From assembly GCA_949752795.1 (NCBI GenBank), contig OX457062.1:89517777-89581776 (forward strand): a stretch of 64,000 nt of DNA, given 5' to 3'. The stretch is from Hyperoodon ampullatus (Eukaryota > Chordata > Mammalia > Artiodactyla > Ziphiidae). Under the pieces are notes generated by a model. That model was not told the DNA's origin. It did not search any database and worked only from the letters and a program-made list of their open reading frames with translations. Positions 44,883-57,842 of this stretch are shown one piece after another. Both the position numbers and the translations under genes were made by a program. Position 1 is the stretch's first letter, and each line of letters starts with the position of its first letter.

Positions 44883-45444
44883 GTAAATGTGGGGGTTTTG
44901 GGGTGGGTTATTTTCTGGGTTCTTCAGAGGGGAACGGACAGATGGACAAACAGATGGATGTTTCTCTCTTTCCCTCTAAGCCCCTGTTCCCATACCTTGA
45001 CATTTTCAGGAAAGCGCTCTTTAGAGCATGGAAATGGGAACTCGCTAAAGACCGTGTTTTTGTGTCTGGTGCTTCTTGGAGCACTTGTCAGAAACGTGCA
45101 GCAGTAGGAGCTTCTTTAATTCGATTCCTTGAGGGCCCTGGGACTGCGGAGTGTAATCTCTTATGCCTCAGTTAGAATTTTGTTTGCTCATAAAACGAAA
45201 TATTAGTAGAGGTCGGGATCCCAGTAGTATGTGGGGTGGGCAGGCGTGGCAACGATTTTCAAATTGTTTGGGGGATTACTTTCCAGTATTAGTGATCATA
45301 GTGCGTGTTTCCTAATCCTTTGGCTGTTACCCCTGCTTCCTTCTTTGGTTTAAAAGTTTATTATGGGGAATACTCTTCCTACTACTTCCACTGGTTACTA
45401 ATATTTTCGAGACTAAACCTTTTTAACTTCAAAAAATACATCGA

Positions 45445-45650
45445 GGGCTTCCCTGGTGGCGCAGTGGTTGAGAGTCCGCCTGCCGATGCAGGGGACACGG
45501 GTTCGTGCCCCGGTCTGGGAAGATCCCACATGCCGCGGAGCGGCTGGGCCCGTGAGCCATGGCCACTGAGCCTGTGCTCCGGAGCCTGTGCTCCGCAAGG
45601 GGAGAGGCCACAACAGTGAGAGGCCCGCCTAACCGCAAAAAAAAAAAAAA
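45445..45650 (+). repeat. CHR-type SINE in PUS3 intron 1
   Basis: Plus-strand copy with a poly(A) tail near 45637-45657. Flanks share aaaatacatcga as target-site duplication. Confidence 0.9.
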
Positions 45651-47066
45651 AAAAAAATACATCGAAAGTCTAGCGACGGCTGTTTTAATGTTTACAGTCA
45701 ATGCTTAGCGCACGCACGAAATTCCTTTGTGGTAATTTGGTGGCCCCCCTCCAGGTATTACATGGCTGTTTGGGAACCACTGTGCTTCACCCGTCAGGAG
45801 TCTTTTCCCCAAAATGTCTTATTACTCGCTTAACCCCTTTGGACTAGTTTTTCGGTTATATAAGGGGTTGAACTAGATAGTCACTTCGGAAATTTTTTGA
45901 TCCGGTAATATTGGGCTTTGAGATATGAAGATGTAAATCATGGTTTTGCTGTAATTTGTATGTAAAAAGTGCCATGTGGCTTTTAACTTTTAAAAAAGAG
46001 AGGTTTAAATAAAAACTACCTTTAATCCCACCACCTAGAGTTAGGTGTGTTGATCTTTCCTTGTGCCTTGCGTGTGCAGTATGACTGAGATTGTACGGTA
46101 CAGTTTGCAACTTGTTTGACCTAATTTGCATTTTTCTATTAGCTTACCATAGATTTCCAGTGACTAATAGTCTAACGTTTAATTACTTCACTGTTGTTGG
46201 GTAGTTTGCAGTTTTTACGTATTTGCAGTGAATGTATCCTACCTACATATATCTTTGAGTCACTGATTCTTACTTTCCCTGATGAATGCCTAACAATGGA
46301 ACTGGGTGAGTGAATGAATGAATGATGTCGCGTAAATATTACGGAGAAAATGTATTTTAGCAGATAGTAATGGTCAAGGTCATTCATTTTTGTTACACAG
46401 CTGTTTTTTCCTAGAACAAGCAAGCTGTTTCTGCTGTCACTCTTCTGGCTTAAATGCTAAAACTGACAACCTCCAGATTTTAGGTGTTTTTGGGCCAGAA
46501 GCATCAGGAACAAATAGATCCAAGTTCAGGTGAGCTAAATTAGTGATTTGGTCTGTACCCTAATAGACCAGATTCATTTTGGTTATTATCTCTCCATCTG
46601 GTTCCAGCTGCTAGGAGTTTGAAGTTCTGTTGCAGAGTGGGAATAGCCTTCAAGTGACAGGCATAATTTCTAAGAAAATCTTAGTGGTAAATTATAAAAA
46701 CTATGGCATTCTAGAAGTAACAAATGGAGGGCAATATATTGCTGAAATAATTCTGAAACAAAACTTGGGTTAGAATCTTGCATGTCACACAGTGCTGTTA
46801 TTGAGCATCTATTAAAAATTATTAAAACAGTTAGCTGGATTTACTATATTCCTTTAGTAACGAAGGTTATCTATGCTGTTACCTTTCCTCCTTTAGGATT
46901 GTGTGTAAAGGGCAGGTTTTTGTTCATTCCCTTTGGCTCTCATTATTTAGGTGGTGAGAGTATGATGGGGAGTATGATTGGAAGCAGAATCATAACCTAG
47001 GTTTGAGATCATCTTTGGGAAGTATTTAAGTAAAAATAAGGTCAAATTCACAAATTTCCAAAATTC

Positions 47067-47072
47067 TTTAAT
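47067..47072 (-). terminator. HYLS1: Candidate HYLS1 poly(A) signal ATTAAA
   Basis: ATTAAA on the minus strand lies 395 bases past the HYLS1 stop, a plausible 3' UTR length. No AATAAA is nearer on that strand. Confidence 0.45.
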
Positions 47073-47466
47073 TTTGGGCTGTTGCTTACTGCCCAGCAAC
47101 TTTAAAAACACACTCATAAAAACAGCAACTCACAGGAGCCAAAGGTAACAAGTTTATAAAACAGAAATAGTGCTGGCTTTGCTTACTAGTCTGACAAAAC
47201 AAAAAGACCAGGTCTGTTTTTCTTTTTCTGGCATGAGTCCTCTTGCAATTGCTAGATATGAGTGGTAATTTGGAAGTTAAGTGGTATCCGATACCAATGT
47301 GACATACACCTAGGAAGGACCAGTGATGGGTGAAGTCCTTACTCTGTGTTCCATGGTCTTTTGAGTTAGTTGTTTGTATTTAAGTAAAAGGAGAGAGGTT
47401 AAGAACCAGGTTATCCCAAACAATGCTGTGAAAGGAGAGACAGGTTAAAAAAAAAAAAAAAAAGAC

Positions 47467-48357
47467 TTAAGAAGGAGAAAAAGGGAAGGGGAGCTTCTTG
47501 GGCATCACACCATTTGCAAGGTCACAACGAACACCCCAACGAAGGGCAGATCGTTTCTTCTCAGTTGGTACTAGGTAATTGTTTGGAACATATATGTGCT
47601 GAGGCTTGGATTGGTGTTCTGCACGACAAAGCATCTGCTCTCGGACACCCCAGCGTAATTCCTTCCTCTGATCTTCACCAGGTAACCGCATCAAGTCCCA
47701 GTCTCGTTTATACTCAAAATAGCGGGCTACCCGGTCTACCTTGCCCCGGTTTCGGCTCAACTGGTCCAGCCTTGGGAGAATAAAGGACTTGGGTCGGCTG
47801 GCAACGATCAGGTCTTGTTCATAAGCTGGAGGGCCCATTTCTTCTCTTCGTAGACAGCAGATGAGCTGATCTTGAGAAATTCCTTGGTATTCACGTGGTA
47901 GACTAAATTTTTGTGAAATATCAACTGGAGATTCCCTGTCATCCTGGAACTGCAGATTCATCAGCCTTTGTCTTAAGTCCCAGACATCCATGTCACTTTC
48001 TGTACCAGACTCTGATTCACTGATGATCGACTCATCCGTCACTAATACTTCCCCACCTGGCTTTCGACGCAGCACCTTTCTCTTCATCACGGGCTTTCGG
48101 AGTCTTTGGGAGGCCTCTGAGACTGCTTCTGAAGAGGCATTGCTTTCTATATGTGGGTAATGCAGTTGCACAGGAAGAGCAGGTCGCTTTCCTGGGGTTA
48201 CTGAGGCTTTACTGTAGGGATCATATGGGATGGACTGGGCTGCTCTCCTGACATCTCCCTCACCCTGCCCTGCACAGATATGGGTAAAAGCTGTAGCAGC
48301 TGCTAACATTCGTTCTTCTGGATCCATATTGGCCCATTTTTGTCCATCAGGTCCCAT
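47467..48357 (-). CDS. HYLS1: HYLS1 centriolar and ciliogenesis protein
   Basis: HYLS1 is a conserved centriole component, recruited with CPAP/SAS-4, needed for cilia; human D211G causes hydrolethalus syndrome. The whole coding region is one exon; acceptor AG at 48395-48396 opens it at 48394. The matching frame begins with GTG at 48367-48369 (GTG GAG GAA CTT), where human has the initiator ATG. The first ATG is at 48355-48357, giving 296 aa against 299 in human. Another in-frame ATG at 48325-48327 has a better context (A at -3, G at +4). The HYLS-1 box is intact: [11 protein letters not shown], with the disease-linked Asp at residue 208 from the first ATG. The conserved [16 protein letters not shown] and C-terminal PFPFSPS are present. 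A Ser/Glu-rich acidic stretch ([14 protein letters not shown]) is central. The gene lies antisense in PUS3 intron 1. Confidence 0.95.
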   Translation of the reverse strand: MGPDGQKWANMDPEERMLAAATAFTHICAGQGEGDVRRAAQSIPYDPYSKASVTPGKRPALPVQLHYPHIESNASSEAVSEASQRLRKPVMKRKVLRRKPGGEVLVTDESIISESESGTESDMDVWDLRQRLMNLQFQDDRESPVDISQKFSLPREYQGISQDQLICCLRREEMGPPAYEQDLIVASRPKSFILPRLDQLSRNRGKVDRVARYFEYKRDWDLMRLPGEDQRKELRWGVREQMLCRAEHQSKPQHIYVPNNYLVPTEKKRSALRWGVRCDLANGVMPKKLPFPFSPS

Positions 48358-48399
48358 AAGTTCCTCCACTGCTTCCCCTACGCTGTAGGACCTTCTGCA

Positions 48400-51150
48400 A
48401 GAGAAAACACCGATCAGTTTTCCAGTAATAAATTTCCAGCCCCAAAATCGTTCATTCCCTTCTTATGTACTATTTTATAGCAGTGAAATGGAGAAAGAAT
48501 GGCTAAGGCAGTCATAAGTAGAACAGTTAAGTATATAGTAAAATACAGATTAGTACGGGCAGTATGGGAGCACTTTGGAGGGGCATTAACTCAACTCAAG
48601 AATTTATTAACCGCTTTCATTTCCACTCTCTTCTTATTCACTCCCACTTTTACTGCCTGGTAGTCTTGCCATCTTTAGTAGCTCCTAGGATAGGTGAGTT
48701 CAGGCATGAGAAAAACTCAAGAGACTAATGATATGGGGCACAATACTTAATGTACATTATGTAACTTGTACTTAGAGGGACACTTTATGTATCCAGCACT
48801 GTTTTTCGTGCTTCACATTTATTAAGTTCACGTAATCCTCACAACTGTGGGATAGGTACTCTTAGTATCCCCTTTTCACAGATGAGTAACATGAGGCATT
48901 GAGAGATCAAACAGCCCAAGGTTACACAGCTAGTAAGTGGTGGAGCTGGAATTCTAACTCAGGCAATCTGGATTCAGAGTCCTTGCTTTTAACCATGAGA
49001 GTGATTTAATTCAAAAAACCATCACAAAAGCAGTTATATACATGCAGACACTCCTTTTGCTTAAGAAATAACATGCCTTCAGCTGCCAAGCTAACTATGT
49101 TCTTCCCAACAGCCTGTCACTGAATTAACTTTTAGTACCCAGACCAACCCGTCAAATACCCAGTGCCAGTTTCCTGACTGGATCTAGAATAGGTATCTAC
49201 TGCCCAGTATTTCCTGTGTCTCTACTATTTTTCTTCTTAAGCTGAAAAACTAATACATATACATGTAGTTTAAAGCAAGGACTCCCCACCTCACATCACC
49301 CAAACCAAGTTTCACTCTCAAAGGCAGCTTCTTATAATTTCTCCAGTAATTTTCCATATTCATATGCACTTTTATACCATAAAGGAACATATTATACAAC
49401 TCTTCTGAACCTTAAAGATAGTCTTGGTGATCCAGCTGTTTCAGTACATGTAGACATACTTCATTTTGTTTAAAGGTACATAGAATTCCAGTGTATGGAT
49501 GTACCATAATTTATTCATCCTGTCCCTGACTGATTTTAGACTTAGTCTTTTGTTCTTAAAAACGAATGTTACAGCAAATATCTTGTAAGTTTTTACATAC
49601 TTGTGCAAGCATATGTGTACGTTAAATTTCTAGAAATGGAATAGGTGGGTCAAAAGGTATGTATGTGCTCAATTTTGATAGCTGTTGCTAGATGCCCTCT
49701 AAATAAGTTGTACTGAGTGTGTATTCCAGATCTTGTTTCTCCTTCCTCTCTCCAAGGTGGTATACTATCAAACCCTCTCCTCTTTGCAGTCAGTTTGGTA
49801 AAGAAAATACTTCTCATATAAATTGGCATTTATTTAAATTGAGTAAATTTCAGCATCTTTTCATACATTTACAAGCTTTTTCTCCCTTTTGTATGAAATG
49901 CTTGTTTCCATTTACCTCTCAGGTTGTTGGATTATTTTCTTGTTGATCTTTATATTAAAACTGATTTATATATTCATGGAATACATACCATCTTTACATT
50001 TTTCTTGACAGTTTGTTATTTACCTTCTGACTTTTTGCTGGTAGAAACATATTTTTAGGTAGTCACATTTTTTTGGTTTTCTACAGTTTCTGGGTTTCTA
50101 CAGTGCCTTACTTATAAATGCCTTTCCTACTTCAACAAGATTATAAGAAAGTTATCTCATGTTTTCTTCTAGCACTTTTATAGTTTCATTTTTTACATTT
50201 AAACTTTTTGTCTATCATAGGTACAGAAACTCAAAAGAGCAAAAAACTAAATGAGCTACCTAGACTTAGATAACCTAGTCAGCCTTAGAACAGATGTGGA
50301 GATGATATTCTTTAACTAAAGTAACCATCAGTCAAAGATTGTCTAGTACTGTCCCAGTATTATATAGTACAGTTGTCCTCAGATTATTGCAATATGCCAG
50401 GAATTTCAACACTGATATCTAAATTATATTATCTAGAGTAACTTTTAACTGCTAGAGGTACAGATATCTTTTATCAGGACATGCATTAAATTTGACTTAA
50501 AGATCTTGATGCTTAATTACCTTCTTTCTGCCATCAAAACTGCTTAAAGTAGGAAAATCTTGACTCCAGATTCTACTTCCAATATGAAGTACAATCACTG
50601 ACAAGTTTCTTCCATCAAGCCAGCTCTTATTGTACCACCTTTAAGAGGGAACTGAGTATTAGATAGAACATACAAGCCACTAATTTTACCTGAAATATTG
50701 GAAAGCAATAGAAACTTGGAGTAGACATAAATATTCCATATAAACAGATCTTATGATTGGAAAGATGGGACAAATATAATGAGAAGTCAAAAGGAAATGT
50801 TTTAGGGAAAAAAATATCTGTAACATCCGTCCTCAGTCATCTCAGCTCATGAAGAAGAGAGAAATGAAATCTACATATTCCGTAAATTCTGACTACTCTT
50901 AACAATCCTAGCTGAATATGTTTTTGATGCTACTTTCCCTTTCCACTGTGAATTGGCCAGACAGGATGGAAAAGAATAATAGCTGGATGATCAACCCATA
51001 ATAAAGCTAATGCTTATATCCCTGGGCAGAATCAAAAGTCCATATCCTTTAGGCATCAGATTAAATCTTAGATACTATTTGAACATAATGGAATGATATT
51101 GATATCACCAAAGCAATCAGCACTAAAATTGTACCTCTTTACTCTCTTTT
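48400..51150. other. PUS3 intron 1 and HYLS1 intron 1 overlap, old repeats
   Basis: The overlap holds a MIR (about 48770-49000) and L1-type debris around 49250-50200 ('aattccagtgtatggatgta' and 'ggtgggtcaaaaggtatg'). No gene other than those flanking is seen. Confidence 0.5.
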
Positions 51151-51168
51151 CAGATAGGGTGGATCTCT

Positions 51169-51207
51169 ATGATTTGTTTATTCCTGAGGTTGTCTTATCA
51201 TGGCTGA
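51169..51207 (+). promoter_or_regulatory. PUS3: Overlapping uORF at the PUS3 start
   Basis: ATG at 51169-51171 opens a 12-codon frame ending with TGA at 51205-51207, five bases beyond the PUS3 ATG (51200-51202) and in another frame. Its context is weak (T at -3, A at +4), while the PUS3 ATG is strong (A at -3, G at +4). Leaky scanning is expected. It lies in exon 2, so it is present in spliced mRNA that uses the 51154 acceptor. Confidence 0.6.
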
Positions 51208-53432
51208 AAATGACATAGAAAGAATCCAGACTGAGAAACTCCTAAAAAGAGTGCAGGAACTGGAGCAGGAGGTACAGAGACTTAAAAAAGAACAGGCCAA
51301 CAACAGGGACTCAAACGTTAGAGAAAATTCTTCAGGAGCTGTAAAAGCTAAGCGTGCATTTGATTTCAGCGCTCACGGCCGAAGACACGTAGCCCTAAAG
51401 ATAGCCTATCTGGGCTGGGGATATCAGGGCTTTGCCAGTCAGGAAAACACAAACAATACAATAGAAGAGAAACTGTTTGAGGCTCTAACCAAGACTCGAC
51501 TAGTAGAAAACAGACAGACATCCAACTATCACCGGTGTGGGCGAACAGACAAAGGAGTTAGTGCCTTTGGACAGGTAAGGGCCATTGTACTGTTCCACAA
51601 AGCGAGCAATACCAATATATTCTAGGTGTACATACTGAGGGTTCAGATTATTTGTATCTGTAAAACAATATCTTTCTCTAATTCCACAGGTGATTTCTCT
51701 TGACCTACGTTCTCACTTTCCAAAGGGCAGGGATTCAGAGGATTTTAATTTAAAAGATGAAGTCAATGATGCGGCTGTAGAGATCCGTTATACCCACATT
51801 CTCAATCGGGTGCTCCCTCCAGACATCCGTGTACTGGCCTGGGCTCCCGTAGAACCTAGCTTCAGTGCTAGGTTCAGCTGTCTGGAGAGGACCTACCGCT
51901 ATTTCTTCCCTTGTGCTGACTTAGACATTGTAACCATGAACAATGCAGCTCAGAAGTACGTTGGCACACATGATTTTAGGAACTTATGTAAAATGGATGT
52001 AGCCAACGGGGTGATTAATTTTCAGAGGACTATTCTGTCTGCTCAAGTGCAGCTAGTAGGCCAGAGCCTGGCTGAGGAGAGATGGCAAGAACCCTTTCAG
52101 TTATGTCAGTTTGAAGTGATTGGCCAGGCGTTCCTTTACCATCAAGTCCGCTGTATGATGGCTATCCTTTTTCTGATTGGCCAAGGAATGGAGAAGCCAG
52201 AGGTTATTGATGAGCTGCTGAACATAGAGAAAAATCCCCAGAAGCCTCAATACAGGTAAGTTTAAAAAAAATGAAACAAGGAAACACCCAGACCCCCAAA
52301 ATAAAACAGCTATTGCCCTGAGATATGGAAGAATATATTTAAAAATATTCTTCCTCTCCCCACCATTGTCTAAATAAGTCTCTGATTCTGCCTTCATGAA
52401 GCTTTTACTCTTAACTTGTAGAATGTTATGAACATGTAGCAGGGAGTGGTATCGTTTAATTTTCTTCTGTTACTGTTCTGTCCCTTTAGTAAGAAACCGG
52501 TGTTTGGACCAGGCCCCTTAAATAATTTTATAGCATTATGGTGGGGCCGAGTCAGCTCACTTCTAGGTGACTTGTTACCACTGAAATTTAATGTAGACCA
52601 AGCCTAACTAGTTGATCCATGGTTTGCTGCCTTTTCTTTTTTTAATTATAAAGTTGTTCAAGGTTAGGGATGGTGTTTTATTTTCTTAACTATTAGATAC
52701 TCAATATTGACAAAGTTTTCCCCCTCCTTTTAACCCAACTAATCCTGTTTTTTAAGAATTGTTGGATGGCTGCTGTGTATTCTCATACTCTGTTTCTTCT
52801 CTCTTTCTCTCTAGTATGGCTGTAGAATTTCCTTTAGTCTTGTATGACTGTAAGTTTGAAAATATTAAGTGGATCTATGACCGGGAAGTTCAGGAGTTCA
52901 ATGTTACCCACCTTCAGCAACTATGGGCTAATCATGCTGTTAAAACTCAGATGTTGTATAGTATGCTACAAGGACTGGACTCTGTTGCGGTACCCTGTAG
53001 GACAGGTATGACAGGGAACCAAAGTTATACAGGGTTATGGGGGAGGGAGATTCACATAAAGTTTGGAGGTGATTCTACTGTGGTAAAGTATCCATGTAAT
53101 GCTTGATTGTATACATTATAGGACCAAAGGTGGATGGAGTGATAGAATGGAGAAATGTTAAGCCCTCTATCATAAAGCAGACCAGTGCCTTTGTAGAAGG
53201 AGTGAAAATGCGCACTTATAAGGCCCTAATGGATCGTCCTAAATGCCAAGGATTAGAATCCCGGATCCAGCATTTTGTACGTAGGGGACGCATTGAGCAC
53301 CCACATTTATTCCATGATGAAGAAACAAAAGCCAAAAGGGACTGTAATGACACACTAGAGGAAGAAAATACTATTTTGGAGAAACCAACAAAGAGAGTTT
53401 GTGTTGATACAGAAATTAAAAGCATCATTTAA
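51200..53432 (+). CDS. PUS3: tRNA pseudouridine(38/39) synthase PUS3
   Basis: PUS3 isomerises uridine to pseudouridine at positions 38 and 39 of tRNA anticodon stems; it belongs to the TruA family. Coding exons are 51200-51574, 51690-52255, 52815-53005 and 53122-53432. The acceptor before exon 2 is at 51152-51153. All borders are GT/AG, and the phases join to 480 codons plus TAA; human has 481. The N-terminus is a coiled coil (residues 8-32, TEKLLKRVQELEQEVQ). The catalytic loop NYHRCGRTDKGVSAFGQ carries Asp117, the nucleophile. FSARFSCLERTYRYFFP, the GTHDFRNLCKMD block and FLYHQVRCMM are the other TruA signatures. The tail ends TKRVCVDTEIKSII as in human. Introns are short apart from intron 1. 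Nothing suggests decay. Neighbours: divergent from DDX25; HYLS1 lies antisense in intron 1. Confidence 0.97.
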
Positions 53433-53626
53433 CCATAGAGAACTCACCAAGATCTAGGAGGCAGCAAAAAACCATTAGGCTAAAGAAGTTCTTGCTTGAA
53501 TAAGAAAGAATTTAAACATTCTTTCATTCCTGTCCAAGAGAATTAGAGATGGAAGAAGCAAAAAGTAATTCTAAAATGGACATATATTTACATACACCTG
53601 GAAACCTGTGCCTTGTGTTCAAATTC

Positions 53627-53632
53627 ATTAAA
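53627..53632 (+). terminator. PUS3: Candidate PUS3 poly(A) signal ATTAAA
   Basis: ATTAAA lies 195 bases past the PUS3 stop and is followed by a GT-rich stretch (TTTGTTGTGCTGTCC), the usual downstream element. Confidence 0.5.
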
Positions 53633-55586
53633 ACCAGATCCTGCAAGTATCTGATTTGTTGTGCTGTCCTTTTTAAAAGCAAATGAGATATTTACTCCTC
53701 ATCTGAATTCTCATAAAGAGCTTTGCCCAAGTGTCAAAAATTAAAAATACAAAACTTAGTAAGTTATATATTTGATTAACTGGTTTAGTGCCAGACAAGA
53801 TACCTGAAAATGACCCAAGTGGGTAAGGCACAGCATCTCTTATGAAGCTTATCAGTCCAGTGCTGTGTGAGCCACAAATTGTCTCTGTTGCATAGTCCTT
53901 TTTTTTTTTTTTTTTTTTAACATTTTAGACGTGCAGAAAAAACTCTTAGCCCACGGGCTATATAAAAACAGGCCATGCAGTTTACCAATCCCTGGCCTAG
54001 TGGTTTAAGGAAAGCTCTTATAAAGAGGAGACATGCAAGCTAAATCTTGCAGAACAAGTGGGAGTCAATTAAAGTGGGGATAAAGTAGCAGAGCTTTAAT
54101 TGTGTTTAAGGCAGAAGATGCAGCTGTATGAAAGGTTAAAGGTTACAGCATTTGCATTCAGGTAACTGTAAATACAGTAGTACGGCTTCAGAGTGACAAC
54201 AGCACAGTTAGGAAAGGTAAGCAAGGGTCATGTTTTAGAGCCTTGTAGGCCCTCCTAAAAAAGCTTAAATTTTATCTTGAGAGGCCACTGGAAAAAAAAA
54301 ATTAAGAGCCAGAATTGTGTAGGAAAAATATTGCTCTGGTTTTACTGTGCATTGCAAGACGGCAAGACAGTGGGACCAATTAAGAGGCTGTTGGAGCAAT
54401 CAAGGAAATAGATGATGACGGCCTAGACTAGATTTGCAGAAAGGGGAATGGAGACAAGTAGGTGAATTTGAGATTAAGAAAGGAGAAGCAACAGGACTTC
54501 GTGGTTGAGTGAGTGTCAGGTTCAAAGCAGGGACCTTTCAGGATAACTCCTACATTTCAGATTTAAGCACATCCTGGAGACACACACTAGGACAGGAAAA
54601 TGAGGTGGGGCTTTGCTTGTTCTCAAAGTTGATAAGTAACCCTCAAAATATGACTTATAAACACCAATATTCATTCAGAAGAGTTTAAAGTTCTCTTAAA
54701 TAATACATTATCCTTTATAGCAATTAAAACAATAAATATCAAAGTAAATGAACTCAGACCTTCTGCCTCAATAGTAACAATTTTCATCACAGCAGAGTGT
54801 ATTGCTAGTCCACATTTATGATATAATACTATATACTATATAAGATCCAAAGTTTTATTTACCCGCCAACAAATAATTAGTTTGTTCCTACCTATATTCA
54901 AAATTCCAGGTATACAAATATGATTTATACCCTCAAGCTGCTAGGTAAAATATAATAATAGATGGGACAATTAGAAACAATACTAACGTAGAAATAGTAC
55001 ACCGATGCTCAGTAGTGGATGGGCCACAGAAAGAAGACTTCACTGAAAGAGTTCCAAGTTTAGGAAATAAAATAGTATAAGGAAGTGAAGTGACCCTGTA
55101 GTTTTGAAGAGCAAGAAGACACAATAGCTTTTACATTCTAGCAGAGTAGGAACCAGAAAAGAGCCCCATTTTAGAGATGGGGAAATAGCCGGACAAACTA
55201 AGAGTTTTTCTAAATTGCCAATTGTACGATCCAGGTCTTCTGGAGTTTGAATCACGTTATCAGTTTTTGGGACTTGATCTGCCAACATTTCATAATACCC
55301 TAAATGTCCTTAAAATATGACTGCTTTCTCCTTTAATTTTGATGTAAGGATAGCGTGATCACTGAGCATAGCAAAATATCCCCACTTAAACATGTAAAGA
55401 CAAACCAAAGCATTTTATTTTTTTCAGGCTCCTACCTTATTTCAATGTACTTTCACTGGCATTAGTTTTCAAGTCAAAGAAAAACCTAGAAAAGAACAGA
55501 GTTTAGGGAATCACTCAAAAAAAAGAGTCAACTATAAAGTAATGATACATGGGACAAAAAGCACTAACTAAAAAGCCATGCTTAGG

Positions 55587-55784
55587 GCTTCCCTGGTGGC
55601 ACAGTGGTTGAGAGTCCGCCTGCCGATGCAGGGGACACGGGTTCGTGCCTCGATCCAGGAAGATCCCACATGCCGTGGAGCGGCTGGGCCCATGAGCCAT
55701 GGCCGCTGAGCCTGCACGTCCGGAGCAATGGGAGAGGCCACAACAGTGAGAGGCCTGCGTACCGCAAAAAAAAAAAAAAAAAAA
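55587..55784 (+). repeat. CHR-type SINE
   Basis: Plus-strand copy with a poly(A) tail near 55766-55784. The left and right flanks share aaaaagccatgcttag, 16 bases. Confidence 0.9.
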
Positions 55785-55839
55785 GCCATGCTTAGCAGAT
55801 TCTATAGAAGCAAAAGAGAGGATCAGGGTCTTTGATCTT

Positions 55840-56128
55840 TTTTTTTAATTAATTAATTTATTTTTGGCTGCATTGGGTCTTCATTGCTGCATGCAGGCTT
55901 TCTCTAGCTGCAGCAAGTGGGGGCTACTCTTTGTTGCAGTGCGTGTACTTCTTACTGTGGTGGCTTCTCTTGTTGTGGAGCACGGGCTCTAGGCGCGTGG
56001 GCTCAGTTGCTGTGGCTCGCGGGCTCAGTAGTTGCGGCACACGGGCTTAGTTGCTCTGCGGCATGCAGGATCTTCCTGGATCAGGGATCGAACCCATGTC
56101 CTTAACCACTGCGCCACCAGGGAATTCC
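55840..56128 (-). repeat. CHR-type SINE, long form
   Basis: Minus-strand copy with a TTTATT-rich tail at 55840-55866 and the head at 56090-56128, lying just downstream of the plus-strand SINE at 55587-55784, so the two are tail to tail. It lacks part of the tRNA-like region present in full copies. Confidence 0.85.
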
Positions 56129-56457
56129 AGGGTCTTTGATCTTAAGTGAAATCCTTTCAAGGTTAACTAGGTTATGTTATCAAATCTAGAAGAATAAGGA
56201 TCTAATAACATTACTTTTGGTAGTTACCACAGAAAAACTCAGAACAATCATCATAGATGAAGCAAATCAGAAGTCACAAAATGTAACTTTGAAGAATTAC
56301 TTCATTTATGTGTATTGTATAATACGTTGTATAAATTCGAGTCAGACGGATGGTAGGGACTAAATAAATGTGAGGAGTAAAGTAGGGCTTAGCTTTTTCT
56401 TTCTTTACTGGAAAAATGGAAGGAATTATTTCAACAGGTTGTGAAGTTTAAATGAGA

Positions 56458-56536
56458 TTATATATATATATGTTTATATATATTACATATGTAATATATA
56501 TAACATGTAATATATAAGATATATATTATATATATA
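56458..56536. repeat. AT-rich near-palindrome
   Basis: Long alternating TA tracts with repeated TATATAT, TTACATATGTAA and TATTATATATATAA units can fold back on themselves. Such sequence is prone to slippage and assembly uncertainty. Confidence 0.7.
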
Positions 56537-57630
56537 AATAAAATGGTGCTTTGTGAGAAGTATTACACCATTCATTTCAATGTTCATGCGATACAAAACT
56601 ACCTACTAAAAAGATAAACACAGAACAGAGGAAAGTAGGGACAGAAATGGGACAGGAGTCTGGGCTGGAATGGGCTGGAAGAATTCCAATACTAAAGCCC
56701 AAAGAGATTTTTTTTTTTTTATGGCATGTGTAGTATACTATACTATGATTAACATGTTTTCTTTGCAGTTAAATTATTGCACACTTTTTCTTTCTCGAAT
56801 GTATGAAGAAGATAGGTGCTTGCAAATAATAAAATATAAAATTTAATAAGGTCCACAAGTAGCTGTCAGTTTTTTCTCTTTCTTTTTAATATAAAGACCT
56901 GATAATCCTTTCTCCTTACTTAGGGGGAAACTTTCACATAGAAGCTAGCACAGCTTGTATTTTGTAGATAAATACAGATGATATTGACCAAAATACCCAA
57001 CAGTACCTTCTGGTCAAAATCTTAAGCAATTTAGTGTCCCATGTTTACCGAGTTGCAAGTGAAAGGATTTTGAGGGTGGAAGGGAAGGATTTTAAATTGG
57101 AATAGCGGGGCTGGATCACTAGTTAGATTCTAAACTTTGCTGGGAGGCTATTGCAGATTTAGAACAAATTTCTCTACCTCTCGGAAGGAAAGCATGCAGC
57201 TTCAAGAACAAAAGTATTAGAACAAAAGAAAACAAAACACCCTGAAAAAGACAACCATAATCCAAAGAGACAACAAACTAGTGGAAATACTGTAACAGGT
57301 TCAAAATCACTAATTCAAATTCCTATTAGAAAGCTATTAAAAGGTACAAACACCAGCAGAATAGGGAAAAGACAGATGATTTACTGAAGAAATAATGACT
57401 AATAAACATAGAAAAAGATGTTTCATCTCATTAATAATGCAAATAAAAACATTAAGCTATGCTTCTAGATTGGTAAGACTCTCCAGTACCCAGTGCTGGC
57501 TGGAGTGTGGAGAAATAAGTACTCTTACACTGTGTACTATGTGTTGGGGGAGGGTGCGGAGGGGAGATGACAGTTTTTCAAGAGGGAAATTTGGCATTAT
57601 GAATCAGAATTTAAAATGTACCATAATTTC

Positions 57631-57842
57631 TTTCTTTTTTTTTTTTTTTTGTGGTATGCGGGCCTCTCACTGTCGTGGCCTCTCCCGTTGTGGAGCACAG
57701 GCTCCGGACGCGCAGGCTCAGCGGCCATGGCTCATGGGCCCAGCCGCTCCGCGGCATGTGGGATCTTCCCGGACCGGGGCACAAACCCGTGTCCCCTGCA
57801 TCGGCAGGCGGATTCTCAACCACTGCGCCACCAGGGAAGCCC
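57631..57842 (-). repeat. CHR-type SINE
   Basis: Minus-strand copy with poly(T) at 57632-57650. Flanks share gtaccataatttct. Confidence 0.92.
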
